From: an uncultured Ruminococcus sp.
GTDB taxonomy: Bacteria > Bacillota > Clostridia > Oscillospirales > Ruminococcaceae
Length of the DNA: 64,000 nt
Direction of reading: 5' to 3'
Assembly (NCBI GenBank): GCA_900539835.1
Contig: UQDR01000002.1
Span: forward strand, 1-64,000
Below, piece by piece: positions 6,916 to 15,980 of the stretch. The position numbers and the translations under genes were made by a program. Position 1 is the stretch's first letter; each line of letters starts with the position of its first letter. The notes beneath the pieces were generated by a model that did not search any database, had not been told where the DNA came from, and saw nothing but the letters and a program-made list of their open reading frames with translations.

Positions 6916-9576
6916 ATGCTTGAAGTTCTGAAAAAGGATCTGCATACTGAAAGCCCCTCTGAGGAAAGAATAGGATTATCCTCAGAAGAAGCTAACCGTC
7001 TTTTAAACGTAACCGGAGAAAACAGACTTTCATCAAAAAAGAAAAACAGTGCGCTGAAAATATTTGCAGGACAATTTCATGATATTATGGTCATGATACT
7101 TCTTGCGGCAACAGTCATATCCGTACTCTTAGGGGAATATACCGACGCTATTCCAATTATGATAATAGTAGTAGTAAACGCAATTTTAGGTTTCATTCAG
7201 GAATACAGATGTGAGAAAACTCTTGAGCGTCTTGAAGAAATGACTGCCCCAACCGCAAAGGTCTATCGTGACAATAAGCTATGTGTAATTCCTGCCTCAC
7301 AGCTTGTTCCGGGAGATGTATTTGAAATTGAAGCAGGTGACAGAATCCCCTGCGACGGATATATTTTAAAATCAAAAGCTTTTACCTGTGACGAATCTAT
7401 TCTTACAGGAGAAGCCGTTCCCGCCGAAAAGCTTCCGAGAACCTCTCAGGTGGAGTTTTCAAGCCTGAATCAGCCTTATATGGGATATATGGGAACGGTC
7501 GCTACAAGAGGATGGGCAAGACTCGAAGCTGTCGCTACCGGCGAGCGATCCCAAATGGGTAAAGTATCAAAAATGCTTGAAAAAATCGATAACGAGCAAA
7601 CTCCCCTTCAAAAAAAGCTTGGAGAACTGGGAAAAACCCTCGCACTAATCTGCCTCGGTGTCTGTATCGTAGTTTTCCTTGCCGGAGTAATAAGAGGCGA
7701 GCCTGTTCTCGATATGTTAATGACAGGCATAACCATAGCAATAGCCGCAATTCCCGAAGGACTTCCCGCTACTGTCACAATTGCCCTTGCGCTGGCAGTA
7801 AGAAAAATGCTCAAACGCAATGCACTCGTCCATAAGCTTCATTCAGTGGAAACACTGGGCTGTGCCTCTGTTATATGTACCGATAAAACAGGTACACTTA
7901 CTATGAATAAAATGACTGTCACCGATGTCTATACTATTGGTAACAGCGAAAACGAGTATAAATTCTCTAAGGATAAAAACAGTGATGGGCTTCTCTCGTC
8001 AAAAGGTCAGCGCCTAATGGCATGGGATGATATTCTCCTGAGCGAAACGCTTATATGCGGCGCAGTGTGCAATAATGCAAAATTTGCAGTTCCTGCACCA
8101 TCATCAGAGAGAAACCGTCAAGGCTTAACTTCAAAATATCAGCCGCAAGGCGACCCAACAGAAGCTGCTATTCTTATGGCTGCCGCAAGAGGCGGAATAG
8201 ATGTGGAAAACCTACAGTTAAACCGCATTGACGAACAGCCCTTTGACAGCGAAACAAGGTTTATGTCTGTGCTTTGTTCCAATTTAGCCGGTGAGCATAT
8301 TACATACAAAAAAGGTGCCGCAGACGTGATTCTAAAAGAATGCGAATATAAGATTACCGGACCTGAAGGCGAGCTTTCTCCCCTCACGATAAAAGATAAA
8401 CAGCTTATATTTAAGAAAAACGACCGAATGGCTGATTTAGGACTTCGTGTAATGGGCTTTTCAAAAATCTATAACGGAAAAGCTGTCTTTCTGGGATTGA
8501 TGGGAATGGCAGACCCTCCAAGACCCGAAGCTAAAAAGGCAGTAAGACTTTGTCAGAAAGCCGGAATCAAAACAGTCATGATAACAGGCGACCATAAGCT
8601 TACCGCCTGCGCAATTGCAAAGGAAGTAGGCATACTTCAAAACGGTGACCTTTCAGTTACAGGAGCAGAGCTTGATTCCATGAACGATGAACAGCTTTCT
8701 GATGTAATTGAAAAAATCTCAGTCTATGCAAGAGTTACTCCCGCTCATAAGCTTAGAATTATAAAAGCATTCAAAGCAAAAGGCAAAATATGTGCCATGA
8801 CAGGAGACGGCGTAAACGACGCTCCCGCTATAAAAGAATCCTCAATAGGTGTTTCAATGGGCATTTCAGGCACCGATGTCACAAAACAAGCCGCCGACGT
8901 CATACTTCTTGACGATAACTTTGCAACCCTTGTAAATGCAGTTGAAGAAGGACGTACAATCTATCAGAACATACGTAAGTTTGTGCGTTATCTTATCTCC
9001 TGCAATATTGGTGAAGTCCTGACAATGTTCGGAGGAATAATAATGGGGCTTCCTATAGTTCTCGTTCCTGCACAGATACTTCTTGTAAACCTCGTTACCG
9101 ACGGACTCCCGGCAGTAGCCTTAGGTCTTGAACCCGGTGAAAAATCAGTAATGCATAAGCCTCCGAGAAACGAATCGGACAGCTTTTTCCAAGGCGGTCT
9201 TTTAAGCCGTATTATAATCAGAGGAGTGCTTATCGGACTTTGCACCCTCGCCTGCTTTACCTGTCTTTTAAAAACAGGGTGCACCCTTGACCAAGCAAGA
9301 ACCGGAGCTCTCATAACATTGATAGCCTCCCAGCTTATCCATGTATTCGAGTGTAAAAGTGAGGAAAAAACACTGTTGTCCATACCGTTTTTCTCCAATC
9401 CGTTTATGCTTTTCGCAGTTGCTGTTTCATTTGCCTGCATGCTTGTCTGTATCTATGTTCCTTTCCTGAGCGGAATCTTCGCATTGGTTAAACCAAGCCT
9501 TATGATTTGGCTGATTTCTCTTGGTTTCTCGTTTGCCGTTCCTCTTTTATCAAGTATTTTTTCTAAAATAAAATAG
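6916..9576 (+). CDS. Ca2+-type cation-transporting P-type ATPase
   Basis: 886 residues, the normal length for P2A (SERCA/PMR1-like) pumps that expel Ca2+ or Mn2+ using ATP. Seen in order: an N-terminal cation-ATPase domain, membrane helices near 55-95 and 240-290 including the PEGLP ion-site motif, the phosphorylation site CTDKTGTLTMNKM (Asp323), the nucleotide domain with GDPTEAAIL, the hinge TGDGVNDAPA, and C-terminal helices with the VNLVTDGLPAVALGLEP motif typical of this subgroup. The ion is inferred from the family. It is transcribed alone from a leader with possible RNA structure and ends at a strong terminator. Confidence 0.93.
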   Translation: MLEVLKKDLHTESPSEERIGLSSEEANRLLNVTGENRLSSKKKNSALKIFAGQFHDIMVMILLAATVISVLLGEYTDAIPIMIIVVVNAILGFIQEYRCEKTLERLEEMTAPTAKVYRDNKLCVIPASQLVPGDVFEIEAGDRIPCDGYILKSKAFTCDESILTGEAVPAEKLPRTSQVEFSSLNQPYMGYMGTVATRGWARLEAVATGERSQMGKVSKMLEKIDNEQTPLQKKLGELGKTLALICLGVCIVVFLAGVIRGEPVLDMLMTGITIAIAAIPEGLPATVTIALALAVRKMLKRNALVHKLHSVETLGCASVICTDKTGTLTMNKMTVTDVYTIGNSENEYKFSKDKNSDGLLSSKGQRLMAWDDILLSETLICGAVCNNAKFAVPAPSSERNRQGLTSKYQPQGDPTEAAILMAAARGGIDVENLQLNRIDEQPFDSETRFMSVLCSNLAGEHITYKKGAADVILKECEYKITGPEGELSPLTIKDKQLIFKKNDRMADLGLRVMGFSKIYNGKAVFLGLMGMADPPRPEAKKAVRLCQKAGIKTVMITGDHKLTACAIAKEVGILQNGDLSVTGAELDSMNDEQLSDVIEKISVYARVTPAHKLRIIKAFKAKGKICAMTGDGVNDAPAIKESSIGVSMGISGTDVTKQAADVILLDDNFATLVNAVEEGRTIYQNIRKFVRYLISCNIGEVLTMFGGIIMGLPIVLVPAQILLVNLVTDGLPAVALGLEPGEKSVMHKPPRNESDSFFQGGLLSRIIIRGVLIGLCTLACFTCLLKTGCTLDQARTGALITLIASQLIHVFECKSEEKTLLSIPFFSNPFMLFAVAVSFACMLVCIYVPFLSGIFALVKPSLMIWLISLGFSFAVPLLSSIFSKIK

Positions 9577-9588
9577 TCAAAAAAATTA

Positions 9589-9620
9589 TGCACACTTACC
9601 AAAATGAGTGTGCATTTTTT
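9589..9620 (+). terminator. Terminator of the P-type ATPase gene
   Basis: TGCACACT (9589-9596) pairs with AGTGTGCA (9607-9614), followed by TTTTTT. Confidence 0.85.
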
Positions 9621-9653
9621 GTGCATTGATACAAACTTGATTTCATATTTCAT

Positions 9654-9710
9654 TCATAGTTGCACGTTTGCGTGCAAAAAAGCCTCAAATAAGGCTATAA
9701 GTGAAGGGGG
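9654..9710 (-). repeat. Dispersed repeat, family B, copy 1
   Basis: On the minus strand it reads CCCTTCACTTATAGCC, then a GCCTTATTTGAGGC-type stem and TTTTTT, then the TTGCACGCAAACGTGCAA palindrome and CTATGAA. The same order and bases occur at 41055-41112 and 63383-63441. The T run after the first stem makes each copy look like an intrinsic terminator in its own forward direction. Confidence 0.75.
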
Positions 9711-10238
9711 TCTTAGCCCAGACGGGGCAATACGGACCAGTTTGTGAGGACTTTAAGTTTTGTTCCCGCGAAACGGGTGAAGTATATTTCATGCTATCTC
9801 GGAAATTTGCGTTAGCAAATTTGCACGGCAACGAAACAAACTTAGTTATAGACAAACTGGGTGTTGCCGTTGCAGACGGCGCATATCACGATATCAGTTT
9901 GTGAGATACAATACTTTGACCTCGCTGTGGTAGGTTTGTAAAACTTGTGTAGGGGCTGGCGTCCTCGACAGCCCGCCACTCAGCGCAGCTGAGTTTGTCC
10001 TCGACAGCCCGTCAGTGTAAGAATGCAACTCAGCACAGTAGGGGGCGCAACTCAGCGTAGCTGAGTTTGTCCTCGACGTCCCGCCAGTGTAGGGGTGCAA
10101 ACTCAGCTGCGCTGAGTTTGTCCTCAGACAGCCCATTACTAAAGTGGTATACTTGCAAAATAGTAAGAGATCGACTATACGTCGACCCCTATGCTCTTGG
10201 TAAATATATTTCTTTCTTCAAATATTAAATATAAAATC
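9711..10238. repeat. Repeat-rich intergenic block with tandem palindromic units
   Basis: No credible gene. From left to right: short hairpins (a TTCCCGCGAAACGGG stem; AAATTTGC/GCAAATTT; a GCCGTTGCAGACGGC stem), a unit containing TTTGACCTCGCTGTG that recurs at 58173, then about three imperfect tandem copies (about 9950-10140) of a unit with an ACTCAGC/GCTGAGT palindrome followed by TTGTCCTCGACAGCCCG. Open frames across it (9701-9904 plus, 9894-10136 minus) have repeat-derived composition and no RBS. Confidence 0.65.
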
Positions 10239-11042
10239 TTATTTCTCAATTTTACCGCCGCAGGACTGACAAAACCTTGCGTCAGCTTTTAGCTTTTCTC
10301 CGCAATGAGGACATTTTCCGTCTTTTGATTCATTAACCATAACAGCTGAAGCCTCAACTGCTTTATCTTCTTTTGCCGCTTCAGGTGGCATATAATTGCT
10401 GTTTTTAAATTCAAAATCAGGTATGACTTCCTCAGTTTTTTTCTTTTCTGTTTTTGGAATCAAATCTTCTGTTATGTCTTCATCTTTAATTATTTCTTCA
10501 AATCTCAATGACGGTACTTCTACTCTGAATTCTTCTCCCATAAGCTTTATTGCAAGCACAAGACCGCAAATCATGAGAAAAAGACACGAAACCAAAGGAA
10601 GAGCATAAACAAGCACAGTCATTACCGCAAGAAAAGTCCTGCTGTCTCCGGAATTTCTGAACAAATCAACAAATTCACTGTTATTCAAAGCATAAAGCAA
10701 AAATGCAACAGGCTTAATTGCACACGCCGCTGATGAGATTATAAGAACAGCCGGCAATTCAGCGCCAACCTTTTTCTTTCTTTTGTAAGCCATAAGTATA
10801 AAGAAAGCTGTAATTGAAATCAAAAAGGTTATAATAGACTTGTCATATGTGAATATATAGTCCTGAGCGTCTTTTGCAAACACATATGTCTGTGCAACAT
10901 CAGCATATCTGTTATATCCCAAAGCGCCGAGAAACTCCATTGCCAGCCCCATGGCTGAAATAAATGCCGCCGTAAACGCCAAAAGGCATACGCCTCCTCC
11001 GGCTTCAGTGAGTTTTTTTCTGCTTACTTTTGTTTCCGCCAT
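10239..11042 (-). CDS. Multi-pass membrane protein with C-terminal zinc ribbon
   Basis: 267 residues from ATG 11042, which has the RBS AAAGGATG; the TTG 18 nt upstream lacks one. About four hydrophobic segments fill the first 165 residues. A charged cytoplasmic linker follows, then a closing zinc-ribbon CPHCGEKLKADARFCQSCGG (two CxxC pairs, about 243-262). Such ribbons at the end of small membrane proteins are common in Clostridia and their role is unknown. It sits 115 nt downstream of the YfhO gene on the same strand, with a short gap that could hold its own promoter. Confidence 0.65.
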   Translation of the reverse strand: MAETKVSRKKLTEAGGGVCLLAFTAAFISAMGLAMEFLGALGYNRYADVAQTYVFAKDAQDYIFTYDKSIITFLISITAFFILMAYKRKKKVGAELPAVLIISSAACAIKPVAFLLYALNNSEFVDLFRNSGDSRTFLAVMTVLVYALPLVSCLFLMICGLVLAIKLMGEEFRVEVPSLRFEEIIKDEDITEDLIPKTEKKKTEEVIPDFEFKNSNYMPPEAAKEDKAVEASAVMVNESKDGKCPHCGEKLKADARFCQSCGGKIEK

Positions 11043-11157
11043 ATCAAAACATCCTTTCAATCAGGGGTCTGTCCGACCAAATTTTAATGGGCAGATTTTA
11101 TCAATCCGCCACTTTTAATCATACAATCTGAGGCAGTAATATGTCAACACTGAAAAA

Positions 11158-13995
11158 TCAGTTTTCATCAGCAGTTTTGTCAGATAAAGAGATGTTACTT
11201 TCATCTTTAGTTTTGCTTAAAAGCCTCTTGATTATTTTTCCGTTCTTATATTCAAATAAGAAAATTAAAATAAGCGCCGCCAATCCGCTCAAGGATAAAA
11301 TCACAGCAAGCTTGAAATAATCCGGACTGAATTCCATTGTTATAACATTTTCGCCTTTTTCAAGAGGTATAGTTATAAGGCTGTCAAGAGCCGTTGAAGT
11401 TTCAACCTCTTTTCCGTTCACTTTAACTATCCATCCGTTTTCCTGAGGAATGGTAGTGAACAGAACCTCATCTCCGCTTTTTGTATTAACTCTTCCCTCA
11501 ACATAATTTCCCTCATGGCTTGTTACCTCCCATGAGTTTTTCTGAAGCTTTGTTACGTCCTGTTCAAACTGCTCAAAATTAAAGGAATAGAAAAGGTTAT
11601 CGCTCCAATAAGCTGCATTGTCTTCATTGTCAATAGATATACGGACTCTTACTCTCTCTCCGCTTTCGTATTCTCCGAGATTCATGATTGCATAATTGTC
11701 ACCGTCAAAAAACTGACCTGCAAACTTCATTTCACCCGAATCTGTACCATATTCAGATTCCTTTTGCACCCATACATTGCAGGAACGTTCATACCTTGTC
11801 GGAAGATACATATACAATGCTGAAGCTTTGTCCATTTCCACAAGATAATCAATATGACATTCTTCGATCTCTTCATTTTTGAAGGAATATTCAGAATGAC
11901 CGTCGCTTAACTCAGTGATATCCATATTTTCTGTCTGCATATCATATGGCTGAATTCTCGTGAAATACTGAGTAATTTCTTTGTTTGACGTCAAAGCGCT
12001 GAACAAAACATTTTGATTTTCAAATGGATTGGTATCGCTTAATTCTATATTTTCAATTCTGCTGTCTGACAAAAGTCCCAGACCGAGAGCATATGGATTT
12101 TCATGAAATTTATAAAGCGCACCGTTTTCCTGAACTTCTTTTACAAGCGGATATTCCTCAGGAACAGACGAATCACGGTCAGAATATATATTAGCGCCGT
12201 TATCGTCAATTTTATCCATAACATATTTTATATCAAACAAAGCGTCTGTTATATATGTTTTTCCCGTATATTTTGTAGAATGACCGCCATAAGCAAAGCC
12301 AAGACGTTTTAACATTGTCAGAGCAGGTGAATTCATTGTTGAGCTTGAATGTGAAACACCATAATATCCGGCTCCTATCGGGTCGTTTACCGTTCGGTGG
12401 AAGGTTGATTCTATTCTATAAAAGGCTTCATCATCAGACGCCTTCAACTGCTTGACTGCGTCTTTTGTATTGCTCATATAAGGCTCATATGATGTATATT
12501 CGCTGTAGTAAACCTCCTTATTTACTTTGCGAATAGTATCCATAGTATTTATCATCAATTCCGCACAGATAATAATACTTATTGAAATACAAAGAATATT
12601 TGAAATCTTACGTCTTTTTCTTACCAGATATAAAACGGCGAAATAGACGCTTATTGCTAATACTGAACCCCAGATTCCCTGAGGAACTCCATGGGGATTT
12701 TCATTTCCCCCGAAGGTATCAAATATCTGAAAATGAGCATAGTTTTCTCTTTCGCACCAAAAAAGGAATATTAATATTCCGAAGAATACTCCGCCTATTT
12801 CCTTGGCGGTTACTCCCCTTATATTTTCAAAAGCCTCAAACGCCATTATAAGAAAAATAAACGAAAGAGCAAACGAATATCTGAACGGAAGCCAGTTAGG
12901 CATCTGAAAGCCATGCCAAACCATATCCACAGGGCGGATATACATACTTAATATAAGCATTGCTGACAGAAGTCCCAGCCCCGCCTTTTTCTTGATATAT
13001 ATTCTTTTATTCATGAAAAACAGCGGAATAAGCATTACAGTCAACGTTCCGCAATAAATCATCGGAAGTCCCTCTACATTAACAGAGTCATAAGTCATCG
13101 GGAACATTTTTGTAATAAAAGTGAGAAAATCAAATTGCGTTGCCAAAGAAAAATCAGGTTCCGTAAACTCAAATTTGCCCAGCTTCAGCGAATTATAAAC
13201 CGGGATGAGCACAATACAAGCACACAGTAAAGCTACTATCGCAGCTAACGCAAATCTGACAACTGTTTTAAAAAAGTGCTCAGGAAATATTCTTCTTTTC
13301 TTTGTGAAGCAATAATAAACAAAATAAAAGAATGTAAAAATCCCCACCATATATCCGATATAAAAATGGGATATGAACATAAGAGCCAAGGGTATTATAA
13401 GCGGAAGCAGCTTTCCGTTATCCACAAGCTTATGCACACCAAGGCATATAAGCGGCAGAAGTATCAATCCATCCAGCCACATTGGATTCATAAGCTGAAC
13501 AATCATATATGACATAAGGCTGTAGCAGCTGCTGAATATAATCACAGACAGAGTTTTAGGCTTGTAAGTTCTCTTTATAAAAAAAGCAAATGCCGCAGCC
13601 GCCGTACCCATTTTCAAAAGCTGAAGAAGCTCTATTGCTCCGCACATCCAAGCTCTTGGCAGCAGACATATAATAAGCATGAAGGGGCTTGCGAGGTAAT
13701 AGGCAAACACGCCAAACATTTCTCCCGAAAGGTTTCTTGACCAGTTATAAAAGAACTCATCTCCGCCATGGACAAAATCCCTAAATGCCTCATAATAATA
13801 GACATACTGACCGTTAAGGTCAAGGACCAGAACAGAATTAGAACCGAACGGATGCACTTTAAAAAGAGCATAAACAGCATACATCACAAACACAGGAATA
13901 ATAAAAACAAGGAAATAAATTCTTTTATTCCACATCATGCTTCTGAATTTACCTAAAAAAGATTTATTTTCATGGGGCAGAACAGTATTATTCAT
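11158..13995 (-). CDS. YfhO family membrane glycosyltransferase
   Basis: 945 residues with about 12 membrane helices in the first 500 residues, a long extracytoplasmic region (about 510-880), one more helix near 885-905 and a charged tail. The start of the membrane domain matches the YfhO pattern (LDLNGQYVYYYEAFRD, then NWSRNLSGEMFG, an acidic residue in the first outer loop). In Bacillus and Listeria, YfhO-type GT-C enzymes move a sugar from undecaprenyl phosphate to lipoteichoic or wall teichoic acid. Its ATG directly follows the stop of the GT2 gene, with the RBS AAGGAG inside that gene, so the two are translationally coupled. Acceptor and sugar are unknown. Confidence 0.88.
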   Translation of the reverse strand: MNNTVLPHENKSFLGKFRSMMWNKRIYFLVFIIPVFVMYAVYALFKVHPFGSNSVLVLDLNGQYVYYYEAFRDFVHGGDEFFYNWSRNLSGEMFGVFAYYLASPFMLIICLLPRAWMCGAIELLQLLKMGTAAAAFAFFIKRTYKPKTLSVIIFSSCYSLMSYMIVQLMNPMWLDGLILLPLICLGVHKLVDNGKLLPLIIPLALMFISHFYIGYMVGIFTFFYFVYYCFTKKRRIFPEHFFKTVVRFALAAIVALLCACIVLIPVYNSLKLGKFEFTEPDFSLATQFDFLTFITKMFPMTYDSVNVEGLPMIYCGTLTVMLIPLFFMNKRIYIKKKAGLGLLSAMLILSMYIRPVDMVWHGFQMPNWLPFRYSFALSFIFLIMAFEAFENIRGVTAKEIGGVFFGILIFLFWCERENYAHFQIFDTFGGNENPHGVPQGIWGSVLAISVYFAVLYLVRKRRKISNILCISISIIICAELMINTMDTIRKVNKEVYYSEYTSYEPYMSNTKDAVKQLKASDDEAFYRIESTFHRTVNDPIGAGYYGVSHSSSTMNSPALTMLKRLGFAYGGHSTKYTGKTYITDALFDIKYVMDKIDDNGANIYSDRDSSVPEEYPLVKEVQENGALYKFHENPYALGLGLLSDSRIENIELSDTNPFENQNVLFSALTSNKEITQYFTRIQPYDMQTENMDITELSDGHSEYSFKNEEIEECHIDYLVEMDKASALYMYLPTRYERSCNVWVQKESEYGTDSGEMKFAGQFFDGDNYAIMNLGEYESGERVRVRISIDNEDNAAYWSDNLFYSFNFEQFEQDVTKLQKNSWEVTSHEGNYVEGRVNTKSGDEVLFTTIPQENGWIVKVNGKEVETSTALDSLITIPLEKGENVITMEFSPDYFKLAVILSLSGLAALILIFLFEYKNGKIIKRLLSKTKDESNISLSDKTADEN

Positions 13996-14940
13996 TTAAT
14001 GCTCCTTTTCTTTTTCATTCTTATCTTTATTCACAATTTCACTGATTATATATCTGGGGCGGTTTTTGATTTCTTCATATATTTTTGATAAATAAAATCC
14101 GATAATACCCAGACTGAACATTATTATACTTGTAGTAAGAAGCTGGAGTATGATCACTGTTGAAAAGCCTGCGGCTGAATTACCCCATATTTTATTATAA
14201 AGAGTATTAATTCCGAGGATAATTGAAATAATAAACGTTATCATTCCAAAAACTGTAACAAGCTGAAGCGGCGCACTTGTAAATGATGTAATGGAATTTA
14301 CGGCATATCTTATCAAAGACCTTACTGACCATTTTGATTCGCCCTCTGCACGCTCGGCGACTTCAAAATAAACTTTCTCTGTCTTAAAACCTACCCAGCT
14401 TGACATTGCTCTGAAAAATGTTAATCTTTCAGGCATTCTGTTAAGGGCATCCACGACCTTTCGGTCTATAAGCTTAAAGTCAGAAGCCGCCGCCATATCA
14501 AGCCCCGACGCTTTATTAATTACCCTGTAAAACAGAAGGGAAAAGCCTTTATATAATATATTCTCCTTGCCTCTGTCTTTTTTTCTGCCCTCGACAACAT
14601 CAACATCGTTGTTTTTCCAGACGTTATACATTTCGATTATAGTCTCAGGCGGATGCTGCAAATCACAGTCCATCAAGACGCAGGCGTCGCCTTTTGCAAC
14701 TTCAAGTCCTGCAAAAATAGCACTTTCTTTTCCGAAATTTCTGCTGAAGTTAACAGCACAAATATTATCTCTTTCCTGAGCAAGCTCGGACATCTTTTCC
14801 CATGTTGAATCAGAAGAACCGTCGTTTACGAAAACAATTTCATAATCTATTTTATTGCTTTCAAGCACATCTGAAACCACATCAGCGGTATGCTTAATAT
14901 TTTTCTCTTCATTATAGCTTGGAATTATTATTGACAGCAT
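13996..14940 (-). CDS. GT2 undecaprenyl-phosphate glycosyltransferase (CsbB/GtrB-like)
   Basis: 314 residues: a GT-A domain (about 1-225) with SIIIPSYNEEKNI, the FVNDGSSDSTWE strand, the metal-binding DCDLQHPPE motif, and two C-terminal membrane helices (about 230-290) as in GtrB, CsbB and dolichol-phosphate mannose synthases. The known reaction is transfer of a sugar from a nucleotide donor onto undecaprenyl phosphate on the cytoplasmic face. With YfhO downstream, the pair matches the three-component glycosylation system in which a flippase (GtrA/GtcA) normally sits between them. Here no GtrA homologue is seen; the upstream membrane protein may take that place. Confidence 0.88.
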   Translation of the reverse strand: MLSIIIPSYNEEKNIKHTADVVSDVLESNKIDYEIVFVNDGSSDSTWEKMSELAQERDNICAVNFSRNFGKESAIFAGLEVAKGDACVLMDCDLQHPPETIIEMYNVWKNNDVDVVEGRKKDRGKENILYKGFSLLFYRVINKASGLDMAAASDFKLIDRKVVDALNRMPERLTFFRAMSSWVGFKTEKVYFEVAERAEGESKWSVRSLIRYAVNSITSFTSAPLQLVTVFGMITFIISIILGINTLYNKIWGNSAAGFSTVIILQLLTTSIIMFSLGIIGFYLSKIYEEIKNRPRYIISEIVNKDKNEKEKEH

Positions 14941-14972
14941 TTTATCTAACCTTTCTTTAATCTTCGTTTATT

Positions 14973-15548
14973 TTAAACACTATGTTTTTTATTGAAATCA
15001 ACTCGCAGTTTATTTGCTGAGAAAAGGATAATCAAAGCAAAGATATACATAACAATTTTACTTACAGCCATCATAAGTCCTGATAAATCCGCAATGATCT
15101 TTATCGGCATGACACGGTTCAATATATCAAACACAAGGTTTGCAATGGTTATAACAGCAAGCATATTCCAGCTCTTCTTAAATCTCTGGACATTAGATGC
15201 GTCGTTCAGCAGTTCCCTGTGATCATTTATCAATCCGATCAATGACTTCTGGAAAACAAGCGCAAAAAGGGTTATCACTGTTCCGAAGAAAATGCCCGCA
15301 ATATTTCTTGCTCCTGACGAAACACCGATAAACGAAAAAGCCAAAAATAAAGCCGACGCTATGGCTGACAACAAAACCAGTAATCTCACCGGGGTCAAAA
15401 GCTTCTTAAAGCTTTGTTCAAATCCTGAAATCTCAAGAATTCCGCCCATAAAGAATAAAAATCCCACGAGCTTAATTATATAGTTTACAGATTCGCTGAT
15501 ATTGACCTGCAAAGCGGCGGCAAAAAAAGCAACACAAAAAAAATTCAT
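14973..15548 (-). CDS. Five-helix membrane protein, first gene of the GT2-YfhO operon
   Basis: 191 residues with about five hydrophobic segments (near 1-18, 23-40, 52-75, 82-102, 130-180) and a basic tail. I do not recognise the family; it is longer than GtrA flippases (about 120-150) and lacks their usual spacing. It is 32 nt upstream of the GT2 gene, so a linked role, possibly turning the lipid-linked sugar across the membrane, is an inference from position only. Confidence 0.6.
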   Translation of the reverse strand: MNFFCVAFFAAALQVNISESVNYIIKLVGFLFFMGGILEISGFEQSFKKLLTPVRLLVLLSAIASALFLAFSFIGVSSGARNIAGIFFGTVITLFALVFQKSLIGLINDHRELLNDASNVQRFKKSWNMLAVITIANLVFDILNRVMPIKIIADLSGLMMAVSKIVMYIFALIILFSANKLRVDFNKKHSV

Positions 15549-15652
15549 ATTTTCTATTCCTCACGATTATTCAAACATATATAATATAATTATATTACAT
15601 TACTTTTTCTCTGTCAATTAAAAAGCCTTGATTTAACTAAAATTTAATACAA

Positions 15653-15681
15653 AGAAAAAACATCCGCTTTAAAAGCGGATG
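15653..15681 (-). terminator. Orphan terminator on the minus strand
   Basis: A near-perfect 10-bp stem from CATCCGCTTT and AAAGCGGATG (15661-15681), followed on the minus strand by TTTTTTCTTTG. The plus side lacks a T run. No protein gene lies upstream of it on the minus strand, as rsmE diverges; the transcript it ends must be non-coding. Confidence 0.75.
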
Positions 15682-15840
15682 CCAAAAATAAAAATTATAG
15701 GGGAGGATCCAGCGATCAAAGCGCTGAATCAATATATGAAGGCCTGGGGTAAAAGCCTGCATATCAATAAGTTTTCCGATAAGAGCTATGGAGGAATATA
15801 TGTCTTTTCGGATTTATCAAAGCTTTTATCTTTGATGTTT
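15653..15840 (-). ncRNA. Candidate structured small RNA with C-rich loops
   Basis: Between the divergent rsmE and membrane-protein operons the minus strand folds, by eye, into four hairpins in a row: 15836-15816 (7-bp ATCAAAG/CTTTGAT), 15812-15775 (TCCGA/TCGGA with an inner AAGA/TCTT), 15764-15734 (ATATG.AGGC with GCCT.CATAT) and 15726-15710 (CAGCG/CGCTG). The orphan terminator closes the unit. The loops and the last linker carry TTCCTCC, ACCCC and TCCTCCCC, all complementary to Shine-Dalgarno sequences. That design is known from RsaE/FsrA-type trans-acting sRNAs of Firmicutes; the family here is not one I recognise. The plus strand also has a 55-codon open frame (15679-15846) without RBS. 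Confidence 0.55.
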
Positions 15841-15901
15841 ATATAATAATCTTTTATTGTGATATAAATGTGAAAGCCAATTGTATTTACCATGAAATTT
15901 A

Positions 15902-15930
15902 TTGAAAAATAAAAAGATTTATGATATACT
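15902..15930 (+). promoter_or_regulatory. Promoter of rsmE
   Basis: TTGAAA (15902-15907), 17-nt spacer, TATACT (15925-15930). Confidence 0.75.
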
Positions 15931-15980
15931 CATAACATAAGTACAGATAAATTTTAATCAAAAACAAGGGAGCTTAAATT

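Noticed and set aside
9701..10136. Two overlapping open frames on opposite strands in the repeat block (9701-9904 plus, 9894-10136 minus)
   Set aside because: They are built from the tandem and hairpin repeats, have no RBS, and their sequences are repetitive translations of palindromes.
9900..10140. Possible CRISPR array
   Set aside because: The units are imperfect, directly adjacent, lack unique spacers of constant length, and no cas gene is in the window.
15679..15846. 55-codon plus-strand ORF inside the candidate sRNA
   Set aside because: No RBS, the ATG lies in the terminator stem, and the palindromic structure explains the sequence better; kept only as an alternative reading.
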